In this document: one piece after another, positions 10,856-19,403 of the stretch
Layout of the letters: the number at the start of each line of letters is the position of its first letter
How positions within the stretch are numbered: position 1 is the first letter of the stretch
From: Trichomonas vaginalis G3
Taxonomy: Eukaryota; Parabasalia; Trichomonadida; Trichomonadidae
DNA length: 64,000 nt
Direction: 5' to 3'
NCBI RefSeq assembly: GCF_026262505.1
Contig: NC_067206.1
Coordinates: 20,233,319 to 20,297,318, forward strand
Program-made: the position numbers and the translations under genes
Notes under the pieces: generated by a model
The model's database searches: none
Told to the model about the DNA's origin: nothing
Seen by the model: the letters and a program-made list of their open reading frames with translations, nothing else

Positions 10856-11219
10856 TATAAAAAAATTCAATGATCTTAACAATTATCATGAATTTTATTT
10901 ATTAATGAAATTTCTTGGTTCTGAGAACAGAAGATGCAAAGGAATCCAATGATGCCTATGATAACATTCTCTCTATTCTCGATAGAGAACCAAAGGCGCT
11001 TAAGTATTTCATCAAAACATGGCGCCCTTATATCGAGTATTGGGAAGCAAGATATCATGGAGGTGGTGCATCTACAAACAATGTTGCGGAAAGCCATTTC
11101 CGTCAACTCAAACACACATATTTCTTAGGAAAAAAGTTCTTGCGTATCGATGATTTCGCTCTCATGCTTCTTACTAAGATCATTCCCACATACTTGATCC
11201 GCATTAAAGTCGCAAACAA

Positions 11220-11309
11220 CAAAGAGCAAATCACATTGAAAGATTTGGAACAAGCAAAACATGATGCATTGTACCAGCAGCAGTTCTTCAAAGACGAATG
11301 TTCCAACTT
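11220..11309 (+). repeat. 90-bp direct repeat, left copy
   Basis: MULE coding sequence repeated at 12265-12354 with a single mismatch. Both copies touch the ends of the inserted element at 11310-12264. Confidence 0.85.
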
Positions 11310-11454
11310 GAGAAAGGGACAGACTAGCCCATTGTCACTTTTTAATTTAGCAAATGAACGCTTATGGAGTGGAGTTTTTGGGTAAATCTGATTTGCTTAT
11401 AAATGAAATAAAATCAAAAGAAACCATATTGGCATTATATTATGCAAAAATAAA

Positions 11455-11815
11455 TGATCTTACTTAGTACTTTTAAAGTTAATTTCAGAAAAAATTTGAC
11501 ACAATGGTATCCGGCACATACAAGTGGTGTACAACCAAAATATAAGTTGGTTTAAACATATATTGCTATATCTCATGATCTTACTTAGTACTTTTAAAGT
11601 TAATTTCAGAAAAAATTTGACACAATGGTATCCGGCACATACAAGTGGTGTACAACCAAAATATAAGTTGGTTTAAACATATATTGCTATATCTCATGAT
11701 CTTACTTAGTACTTTTAAAGTTAATTTCAGAAAAAATTTGACACAATGGTATCCGGCACATACAAGTGGTGTACAACCAAATCTTCGACTCGATGAACTT
11801 GTCATCGAGTTATAT
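11455..11815 (+). repeat. 121-bp tandem repeat, three units
   Basis: TTACTTAGTACTTTTAAAG recurs at 11460, 11581 and 11702, a period of 121. The second MULE-derivative copy has only two units (55350 and 55471). Confidence 0.9.
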
Positions 11816-12052
11816 TCCAGTGTTGTTCCTTCATTCCTGATTAAGTTGCAAATTAAAGGTCTGGATTCAGAGAGAAGTGTTAAAGTTATCAAAAAAGTCA
11901 CAAGAGATTTCGAAGAAATGACACAATTTAAAAAAGTCGAATGCATCAGTATGCTTGAAGCTGTTCAGAAAGGTCTGAAAAATGATACACTTGATCCCAA
12001 CATTGTTTACTCAACATTAAAAATATTATTGCAAAGAAAACATTTGATTTAA
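11775..12052 (+). pseudogene. MULE transposase C-terminal fragment
   Basis: The frame RLDELVIELYSSVVPSFLIK onward lines up with RIDDFALMLLTKIIPTYLIR in the MULE gene it interrupts, and its end LDPNIVYSTLKIL lines up with VDPALILPKLKII. All catalytic parts are missing. It shows that the 955-bp element descends from an autonomous MULE by internal deletion. Confidence 0.75.
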
Positions 12053-12264
12053 TAAACATTTAATTTATTATAATTAATTTTTTATTACAGTATAGTAAAA
12101 AATGCTATAAATAAATTATTATATTTTATTAAAATGTGACTTTTAATAGTAAGTGAATAAAATAAATCAGGAATTGGGAAAGAAATAAGGTTAATTAAAA
12201 ATAATGAAAATTACAAGTTTAATGTTAATGAAAAAGTGACAATGGGCGAGTTTGTCCCCCACTC

Positions 12265-12354
12265 CAAAGAGCAAATCACATTGAAAGATTTGGAACAAGC
12301 AAAACATGATGCATTGTACCAGCAGCAGTTCTTCAAAGACGAATGTTCCAAATT
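12265..12354 (+). repeat. 90-bp direct repeat, right copy
   Basis: Matches 11220-11309 except one base (A at 12352 against C at 11307). Confidence 0.85.
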
Positions 12355-12490
12355 GATCTTGTTCATTCAAGATGTGATCAATATGAATGCAGTTGATCCG
12401 GCTTTAATACTCCCAAAGCTTAAGATAATTGAATCTCAAATTAATAAAGAGATGGAAAAGAAGAAAAATGAAAACTAATTCAATTTAAAT

Positions 12491-13126
12491 TTAAACATAT
12501 TTATTTTTTTTAATAATAATAAAATATGAATGTAATACTTGTTTCTCGAAATATTCTTCTTCATCGTATTTATGAAGCTCATTGAATTCATTCCAAAGTG
12601 TTTTCCAAATGATTTCCAATGACCTGTCACACTCTGGATATGTTCTGTTTTCAATCTTCATAAGGTCCATGAAATTAACATAAGCAGGAAAGAAATTCCA
12701 ACTAGAATTAATTGTTTCATAAAATATATCCCATGTCTTACAATAAAGATGTCCTTTCAATTCATCTGTTATTGATGAAGCAGTTAGTAATGCCGTCAGC
12801 ATAACAACAACAATAATAATAATATTTTTGACTTTGGAATATTCACCTTGATTAGATTTTTGAACTTTAATTTTCATAACATGCAATCCTTTTTGTGTTG
12901 TTATCGGTTTAATATTTGTGATATAATGTAAATGTGGACAAAGTTTCCAAACTTCTAGATTTGATATTTTCTTACCATCAATAACAAATAATAAAGGTAT
13001 TACATTGAATCTTTCAAATTTATTTTTCATAAATTCTTCAAAATAAACATCAATTTGTTTAGATTTTTCATTTAATAATGGTTGAAGATGTTCAATTAAT
13101 TTTGAAATGGAAAGAAATTCTGACAT
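12491..13126 (-). CDS. Hypothetical protein with one membrane segment
   Basis: 211 codons from ATG at 13126 to a stop at 12491. The N-terminal half is globular and charged; a hydrophobic stretch around residues 100-118 (NIIIIVVVMLTALLTASSI) is a clear transmembrane helix. The C-terminal half is Trp- and acid-rich (ETINSSWNFFPAYVNF, EIIWKTLWNEFNELHKYDEE). Codon use is AT-rich like the neighbours. Lies between the MULE and two other small genes on alternating strands. No family recognised. The length and composition make a real host gene likely. Confidence 0.45.
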   Translation of the reverse strand: MSEFLSISKLIEHLQPLLNEKSKQIDVYFEEFMKNKFERFNVIPLLFVIDGKKISNLEVWKLCPHLHYITNIKPITTQKGLHVMKIKVQKSNQGEYSKVKNIIIIVVVMLTALLTASSITDELKGHLYCKTWDIFYETINSSWNFFPAYVNFMDLMKIENRTYPECDRSLEIIWKTLWNEFNELHKYDEEEYFEKQVLHSYFIIIKKNKYV

Positions 13127-13176
13127 CTTTATTTAAAAGTAAAAAAATTAAAATAAATAAAATTAAATTTAAATTA

Positions 13177-13434
13177 ATGTGGGATTTTGGTCGTCTTTAT
13201 AATGTTTTACAAATGAATTTAATGAAAAAATGGGAAGCATATGAAGTATATTTGCTTGCTGACGAGATATATGAAGATAATAATGACATGATTAAAATAG
13301 ACAAAGATTTATTTGATTTTCTCTTTGAATGGTGGTGCTATTATCCAGAGAAAACGATGACATATGAAGATTTTGACCACCAGCTTCATTTATTTAGAAT
13401 GTGTCATGTAAATAAAAATCAAGTAGAATTTTAA
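13177..13434 (+). CDS. Hypothetical 85-aa protein
   Basis: The frame is open from 13078, but the first 99 bases overlap the start of the divergent gene, so the ATG at 13177 (MWDFGRLYNVLQMNLMKKW) is preferred. The product is acidic, rich in Tyr, Trp and Leu (FLFEWWCYYPEKTMTYEDF), with no membrane segment. It might share a bidirectional promoter in 13127-13176 with the gene on the minus strand. No family recognised. Confidence 0.35.
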   Translation: MWDFGRLYNVLQMNLMKKWEAYEVYLLADEIYEDNNDMIKIDKDLFDFLFEWWCYYPEKTMTYEDFDHQLHLFRMCHVNKNQVEF

Positions 13435-13446
13435 TCTTTTTTATTA

Positions 13447-13647
13447 TTAATAATGTTTAAAGCATATTCCGTTGTTTAACTTAATGAAAAGCAAAAGCAA
13501 TGTTATGAATTGAATCATAACATTTGATGCAATCAATACTAAAGAAACAATTTTAGCTTTCTCCCAACATGTCTTCTTTTTAGGTTGTTGCATCATTTCG
13601 CTTTGTTCTTCATTAAATGGACTGTCTTTGTTATATGGGTTGGACAT
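13447..13647 (-). CDS. Small membrane protein
   Basis: 66 codons from ATG at 13647. A polar N-terminus (MSNPYNKDSPFNEE, QQPKKKTCWEK) is followed by a long hydrophobic segment around residues 32-55 (VSLVLIASNVMIQFITLLLL), giving a single-pass tail-anchored topology. Convergent with the hypothetical gene ending at 13434. No homologue recognised. Its short length leaves doubt, but the positive-inside layout is convincing for a membrane protein. Confidence 0.4.
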   Translation of the reverse strand: MSNPYNKDSPFNEEQSEMMQQPKKKTCWEKAKIVSLVLIASNVMIQFITLLLLFIKLNNGICFKHY

Positions 13648-13923
13648 CCGAAATTAAAAATGACACCTTTTTTCTTTTGACTTTTGACGTTCACCGAATG
13701 TATTCAACTTTGTTTTTAATCAATGAATATTATAACTGTTTTGGCATGACATATGATAATCCAAATACTTGTGAAGAGGAGGGTTTACCAGAATATATTA
13801 AAACTTATAAAATACATGGAGCACATTAACCCGATTGTTGTCTAGAGAGACCTTCAGCAACTAAAGCACCAATTCGAACACTTTTACAAACTCCAGTTAA
13901 AACAGTTCAAAAAACACCTGTCA

Positions 13924-15303
13924 GGGAACAGGACAAATTTGCCACACGGCACTTTTTTTAAAAAATTTAATGGAGCGGAGCATACTCTTTTACGCAGGAG
14001 CCCAAGGCTCCCAATCATTACGAAAGGGAGCCTCAGGGCTCCTGAGAATCCATCAGCAGAGGCCTTTTCATTTGGCCTCTGCTGATCAAAGATTCGGCGA
14101 AGCCATTCTTCGTCTCAGGAGTCCCAAGGCTCCCAATCATTACGAAAGGGAGCCTCAGGGCTCCTGAGAATCCATCAGCAGAGGCCTTTTCATTTGGCCT
14201 CTGCTGATCAAAGATTCGGCGAAGCCATTCTTCGTCTCAGGAGTCCCAAGGCTCCCAATCATTACGAAAGGGAGCCTCAGGGCTCCTGAGAATCCATCAG
14301 CAGAGGCCTTTTCATTTGGCCTCTGCTGATCAAAGATTCGGCGAAGCCATTCTTCGTCTCAGGAGTCCCAAGGCTCCCAATCATTACGAAAGGAGCCTCA
14401 GGCTCCTGAGAATCCATCAGCAGAGGCCTTTTCATTTGGCCTCTGCTGATCAAAGATTCGGCGAAGCCATTCTTCGTCTCAGGAGTCCCAAGGCTCCCAA
14501 TCATTACGAAAGGGAGCCTCAGGGCTCCTGAGAATCCATCAGCAGAGGCCTTTTCATTTGGCCTCTGCTGATCAAAGATTCGGCGAAGCCATTCTTCGTC
14601 TCAGGAGTCCCAAGGCTCCCAATCATTACGAAAGGGAGCCTCAGGGCTCCTGAGAATCCATCAGCAGAGGCCTTTTCATTTGGCCTCTGCTGATCAAAGA
14701 TTCGGCGAAGCCATTCTTCGTCTCAGGAGTCCCAAGGCTCCCAATCATTACGAAAGGGAGCCTCAGGGCTCCTGAGAATCCATCAGCAGAGGCCTTTTCA
14801 TTTGGCCTCTGCTGATCAAAGATTCGGCGAAGCCATTCTTCGTCTCAGGAGTCCCAAGGCTCCCAATCATTACGAAAGGGAGCCTCAGGGCTCCTGAGAA
14901 ACCTCTTTGAGAAGGTTTTCTTAAAGAAAACCTTCTCAAAGATGATTGTCAGCATTCACTCAAAATCTACCAAGAGTTTCAAAGTTTCAAATCTATCTGA
15001 AATGAAGCTTTGAATCTCTTGTATATCTAATTGTAGAGGTACCTTTTCAAAATGTCTTCTATTGATTAAATTTAATCAGTAAAAGTCATTTTGAAAAGGT
15101 ACATCTCTATAATTGCTATTGAGCATTCACTCTTGGAACCTTGGAGCTCTTGTGTAGTGCATGAAAACTCCAAGATTCTAGCATAAAACATATATCATAG
15201 ACATAATTTCTTCAAATATAATTTAAGGTTATTTTAAAAAATTAGAAAAGCGTAATTTAAGGTTATTGAAAAAGTGACACCTGGCAAATTTGTCCCGCAC
15301 TCC
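13924..15303. mobile_element. Foldback-like hairpin element with satellite, 1,380 bp
   Basis: Same ends as the element at 4329-4980, in inverse orientation: GGGAACAGGACAAATTTGCC at the left, GGAGTGCGGGACAAATTTGC read inward at the right. An 8-bp duplication ACCTGTCA flanks it (13916-13923 and 15304-15311). The flanks of the interior are collinear with the short copy, but the centre is expanded from about one unit to seven. Confidence 0.88.
14051..14902. repeat. 122-bp hairpin satellite, seven units
   Basis: CATCAGCAGAGGCC starts at 14051, 14173, 14295, 14415, 14537, 14659 and 14781. Each unit folds into two hairpins, one around CAGCAGAGGCC/GGCCTCTGCTG and one around CAGGAGTCCCAAGGCTCC/GGGAGCCTCAGGGCTCCTG. 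Units are almost identical; one is 2 bp short. Frames on both strands here are by-products. Confidence 0.93.
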
Positions 15304-15550
15304 ACCTGTCAAAACTTATGAAGCAACACCAATTAAAACAGTTGATATTACAGTTGTACAAACTCCTTTTTCTACAGCTGTTCAAACTCCAATGAAAACA
15401 GTTGAAACAACACCTTTTTCTATACCGATTAGAACTTTACACATTCAATTGTTTAGTAGAGAAAGCAAAATAAATAAAAAATTAATTGCTGCCGTTTTTA
15501 TGGCTCGCCATTAATATTTATTTTATTTTTTTCATTGTCAAATTTAGTAT

Positions 15551-15791
15551 TAAGGTCCACGGTCCGGCCAGGCGAAGGCTATCGTTAATCTTCAAAATTT
15601 ATATGGCAAGGTCCATATCTAATTATAGATTCTGATTTGATATCATATTTATATATTGTTTTTAATATATTTTTTTGGATTTCGTTAACCAAGAAGCTCA
15701 AAAAAATCGATTCAAGAGGAAGACGATAACGATAATTCTCATTTTAGCATTCAATTTTTGAATAGTATTGAAAATGTACCGTGGACCCTTA
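15551..15791. mobile_element. Small MITE, 241 bp
   Basis: Inverted ends TAAGGTCCACGGT at the left and TAAGGGTCCACGGT read inward at the right, with a possible TTA/TA duplication. No coding content. The ends are unlike the other elements in the window. Confidence 0.55.
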
Positions 15792-15793
15792 AA

Positions 15794-16639
15794 TTATAAA
15801 CAATTTGTCCCATTGGTGTATAAGTAAATGACTGTATGAATTTTATAATTCTCTTGAAGATGTCCATATTGATATAATAAATATAATGCTGTTAAATTAT
15901 AAGAACTTATTATAGATTGAATATATGGTCTTATTGAGGAAATAGGTGCATTTGAAACTTTCCATGGTTGAAGTTCATAAATTTTTAGAACATATTCAAA
16001 AAATTGATGATTATGTGTTTCGATACTAAGATGAATACTATAATCATCAATTTGTTGAACAAGTTCTAGACAATAAGAAATAAGGTTTTCATTCCTTCCA
16101 ACTATTGCATCATTTAAACATGAATCTGAAATTTTGTACAAAATAAAATATATTGACAGCACCCATTCTAAAACATGCTTCTAGTGCATTTCCAAAATAA
16201 TAAGCACTAAAAACTATGCTGTTTGGTAATTTTCCATGATTGAAAAGATAATTTTTCATCGCAATAATATGATCATCCATAATCATGTTTTTTATCTGTG
16301 GAAAATCATCATCATCATTAAATTTCCATTCTATTTTATATATCTTATCTGATAAATTTTTATAAAAAATTTTAATTTATATCGATATCTCATTGCTATT
16401 TCATAAATATATTGACTAAAAGTTTCAGGAGTAGCAATATTTTATTTTTGAAATATAATATTCTGTATTCGTTCTATTAAGTAGACTATGTCAGTTTCAT
16501 AATTCAACTTCCATAAATCTTCTATAACATCTATAAGGTCGAAATAATTTTCTTGTGTCATTATTTTTTTAAAATCAAATAAAAAAATTTTAATATATTC
16601 TCTTAGGTCAGTCAATGAAAAAAAACAGTCAATCATCAT
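15794..16639 (-). pseudogene. DUF3447-type ankyrin gene B, decayed
   Basis: Reading from ATG at 16639, the pieces ...SMMIDCFFSL, FSQYIYEIAMRYR, KIYKIEWKFNDDDDFPQIKN, YLFNHGKLPNSIVFSAYYFG, EACFRMGAVNIFYFV and NENLISYCLELVQQIDDYSIH follow one another but in changing frames, so the gene has several frameshifts. The order and wording match gene A at 16717-17673: an N-terminal helical region, then an ankyrin-like block with EACFRMGA and HNHQFFEYVL. This is the DUF3447/ankyrin family greatly expanded in T. vaginalis, of unknown function. It is a tandem duplicate of gene A with the same orientation. Confidence 0.65.
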
Positions 16640-16716
16640 TGACTGACTGACTGTTCTTATTTTATATTTTCATTAATATTTTTTTTCTTTGACTTTTGAC
16701 ATTTTTTAATATACAA

Positions 16717-17673
16717 TCATTCAATGACTCCCCAACTATTTAGCAAGAGACGAATCACCTTTGCTAAAATTGGAGTCATAATTGGATTGCGATAATAAGT
16801 TAAGAACAATGGGTCGGCCTTTACAAAATTTCTAAGATGATACGTTCGATTTAATAAATACAATGGTTCTAAATTATAATAATTTATCATATCGTTTACA
16901 TATCTATTTAACGGAAATAAATTACCACTGTTTAATAGATTTGAATTCGCAGGTAACGCTTCTAATACATATTTGAAAAATTCATGATTATGTGCTTGAA
17001 TACTTACACTGACACACGTATCATCAATATGATGAAAACGTAGAAAATATTTAATAAGTTCATTATTTTTTCCAATTATTGCACCATAGAAATTTTCTTT
17101 TTTATTTGCAAGTAGATGATATCGATAAGTACTATTTAAATAAAAGAAAATATTTGTCGCACCCAATCTACAACACATTTGTATTGGTGAACCAAAAGCA
17201 TTTTCACCATAATAAAGTGACCTTGGTAATGTATGATATTCAAGATATTCTTGCATCGCGGAAACATCATCATTCATAATAATTTATATTAATTCACTAG
17301 GTTTTTCAATTTCTTTTCATTGTAATGGAAATATCATATCAGATAGACGTTTATATAAATATCTTGCCTTGTAGTTATAATCTTGCAAACCGAAAATGAA
17401 TTCACTAAATTCTTGTTTTGGAAGATGATATTTCTTAATTAAAACACTCTTGATTTCTTGATAAAGTTTATAAAAATCATCATCATTTGTTTCAGGATTC
17501 AATGTGTATAATGCTTTGATAACTTTTCTAAAATCATTATATTCTGTAATTTTCAAATAAAATAAAAAATTAGTATTTATCAACCTCCTCCTGAAAATAT
17601 TTAAAAAACAGTCAGTGGTCATTGACTGACTGACTGACTGTTCAATTTTTTTAAAAAAACTCATGATAATCAT
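16717..17673 (-). pseudogene. DUF3447-type ankyrin gene A with two in-frame stops
   Basis: One uninterrupted frame of 319 codons from ATG at 17673, broken only by TGA at 17317-17319 and TAA at 17281-17283. The TGA aligns with the Trp of IEWKF in gene B. The N-terminal 118 residues form the helical region typical of trichomonad ankyrin proteins; the second part has an ankyrin-like consensus (SPIQMCCRLGATNIFFYLNS, NNELIKYFLRFHHID, HNHEFFKYVLEAL). It is shorter than many family members and lacks canonical C-terminal ankyrin repeats. Read-through is not excluded but decay is more likely, given the wreck next to it. Confidence 0.7.
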
Positions 17674-17866
17674 TAATTTTCCCCATTAATTTTTTTTAAC
17701 TTTAATTTTTTTATTCGTATATAGTTAGTAATTTTCCTTTCTACTTTCTATCTCTTTTCTTCATCCTTGAAGAAAAATCCTCGATAGAAGTAGTTAGCCC
17801 CTATTAATTTATAAGGAGGCTTTAGGGTTAATTAAGAATTCAGAAGAATTTTCTTAATTAACCTAT

Positions 17867-18303
17867 CGGATTTTTACGAACTATTTTGAAAAACTTTAAT
17901 AAAAGGGGTTATTTTACCCTTTTATTATCATGAATATTTTAATTAAGGGGGCTACTTTACACTTTAATTATCATATTCATTAAGGAAATCAATGATTTTA
18001 TTAAGATTGCTTTGAAATATTCACAATCATTAGTTTTAAAGCATTTCTTTAAATAACACTAAAGAAAGTGTTGTTATTACTTAAAAATCATTGATTTTTC
18101 ATTAATTCTTAAGTGCTTAGGAATTAAAGGAAAATATACGATTTCATGAATTTTGCTTTGAAACATTCATAACGTTAGTTAATTTGCTTTAAAAAACTAA
18201 TGATAGTGTGTATTTTCGGCTCAAAAATCCTTCAAAATCGTATATTTTCGGTTATTTCTTAAGTATTTACAAAATTAGTTTTTCAAAATAGTTCGTAGGA
18301 TCC
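17867..18303. mobile_element. Possible small TIR element at the Polinton's left border
   Basis: GGATTTTTACGAACTATTTT at 17867 and GGATCCTACGAACTATTTT read inward from 18303 form an inverted repeat of about 28 bp; the interior is AT-rich with short palindromes and no gene. The Polinton's A-tract starts exactly after its right tip. Confidence 0.45.
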
Positions 18304-18386
18304 AAAAAAAAAAAAAAAAAAAAAGGGAGTGGGGCTTCCAGGCACTTCGTGCCTTCTAGCCCTGAGGATGAATGAGTATAATGAAG
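18304..18386 (+). repeat. Polinton left terminal inverted repeat
   Basis: A-tract of 21, then GGGGCTTCCAGGCACTTCGT and the palindrome AGGCACTTCGTGCCT, ending in ATAATGAAG. It pairs with 42504-42593. Confidence 0.9.
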
Positions 18387-18463
18387 TTTTTTTTTTTTTT
18401 GGGGGATGGCTTCCAGGCACTTCGTGCCTTCTAGCCCCCGAAGATGTTTAGTATAAATGAAGT
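18387..18463 (+). repeat. Second, inner copy of the terminal repeat
   Basis: T-tract, then the same GCTTCCAGGCACTTCGTGCC block and GAAGATGTTTAGTATAAATG. This inner copy agrees with the right end more closely than the outer one does, so the left end is a tandem duplication of the terminus. Confidence 0.8.
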
Positions 18464-19401
18464 CTCAACAAAGTCTTTATGAAGAAGTCTTGACAAAGTC
18501 TTTATGAAGAAGTCTTGACAAAGTCTTTATGAAGAAGTCTTGACAAAGTCTTTATGAAGAAGTCTTGACAAAGTCTTTATGAAGAAGTCACAATAAAGTC
18601 TTTACGAAGAAATCTCAACAAAGTCTTTACGAAGAAGTCACAATAAAACATCTGTCAAAAACCTCTTTTCTACCCTCTTGAATTTTCATGAAATTTACAC
18701 CAAAAATATATTTTAGGGTAGAAGGGTATATCTAACCTCTTTTCTAACCTCTTTTCTACCCTCTTGAATTTTCATGAAATTTACACCAAAAATATATTTT
18801 AGGGTAGAAGGGTATATCTAACCTCTTTTCTAACCTCTTTTCTACCCTCTTGAATTTTCATGAAATTTACACCAAAAATATACTACTAGGGTCATTTACG
18901 AAGAAATCTCAACAAAGTCTTTACGATGAAGTCTTGACAAAGTCTTGACGAAGAAGTCTCAACAAAGTCTTTACGAAGAAGTCTCAACAAAGTCTTTACG
19001 AAGAAGTCTCAACAAAGTCTTTACGAAGAAGTCTTGACAAAACATTTACGAAGAAATTCATGAAAATTCAAGAGGGTAGAAAAGAGGTTAGAAAAGAGGT
19101 TAGATATACCCTTCTACCCTAAAATATATTTTTGGGTCATTTACGAAGAAGTCTCAACAAAGTCTTTACGAAGAAGTCTCAACAAAGTCTTTACGAAGAA
19201 GTCTTGACAAAACATTTACGAAGAAATTCATGAAAATTCAAGAGGGTAGAAAAGAGGTTAGAAAAGAGGTTAGATATACCCTTCTACCCTAAAATATATT
19301 TTTGGGTCATTTACACTCATTTACGAAGAAATCTCAACAAAGTCTTTACGAAGAAGTCACAATAAAACATCTGTCAAAAAACCGCTTTTTAACTTCACTT
19401 A
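18463..19401 (+). repeat. Non-coding leader of tandem and inverted repeats
   Basis: 25-bp units (AAGTCTTTATGAAGAAGTCT) at 18463-18655, three copies of a ~73-bp unit ending TTTTAGGGTAGAAGGGTATA at 18658-18890, more 24-bp units, and two inverted copies of the longer unit at 19048-19134 and 19219-19306. The same units recur near 30710-31040, 32030-32280 and 42335-42440. Confidence 0.85.
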
Positions 19402-19403
19402 AA

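Larger units (their letters stand above)
11310..12264 (+). mobile_element. MULE deletion derivative, copy 1, 955 bp
   Basis: Ends GAGAAAGGGACAGACTAGCC then CATTGTCACTTTTT, and GAGTGGGGGACAAACTCGCC then CATTGTCACTTTTT read inward. It contains three tandem 121-bp units and a C-terminal piece of a MULE transposase. A second copy, with two units, lies at 55200-56034. Confidence 0.85.
8643..12478 (+). pseudogene. MULE transposase gene, split by two insertions
   Basis: One reading direction from ATG at 8643 to TAA at 12478, interrupted by a mariner (9554-10855) and a MULE derivative (11310-12264). The N-terminus has a WRKY/FLYWCH-like zinc fold (CPIVGCQACVKYQ ... NVHDHR). The central MULE domain shows HVDATYLL (first Asp), FSSDCALNITNAI (second Asp) and CAIHVLRA (C-x2-H region). 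The C-terminal part has TNNVAESHFRQLKH (catalytic Glu region) and ends in a charged coiled tail. In-frame stops lie at 9096-9098, 9411-9413 and 9504-9506; the last two replace Trp residues present in the MULE at 59990-62733. A frameshift lies near 10915. It would have cut and pasted its own element; this copy is dead. Confidence 0.8.
13617..15514 (+). pseudogene. Thr/Pro-repeat protein gene, split by a hairpin element
   Basis: The coding blocks 13617-13923 and 15312-15514 form one gene after removing the element at 13924-15303 and one 8-bp duplication. The C-terminal half is a degenerate repeat of the type T-P-x-x-T-V (APIRTLLQTPVKTVQKTPV, TPIKTVDITVVQTPFSTAVQ), ending with a basic tail RESKINKKLIAAVFMARH. 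Such TP-rich stalks precede the membrane anchor in many trichomonad surface proteins. An in-frame TAA at 13827-13829 separates the N-terminal part. It is thus broken twice, and its start is uncertain. Surface location is inference from composition only. Confidence 0.45.

Noticed and set aside
14277-14531. Frames on both strands in the 122-bp satellite
   Set aside because: Pure repeat by-products, present in every unit on both strands.
18463-18655. CRISPR-like 25-bp repeats
   Set aside because: No spacers; simple tandem repeat in the Polinton leader.
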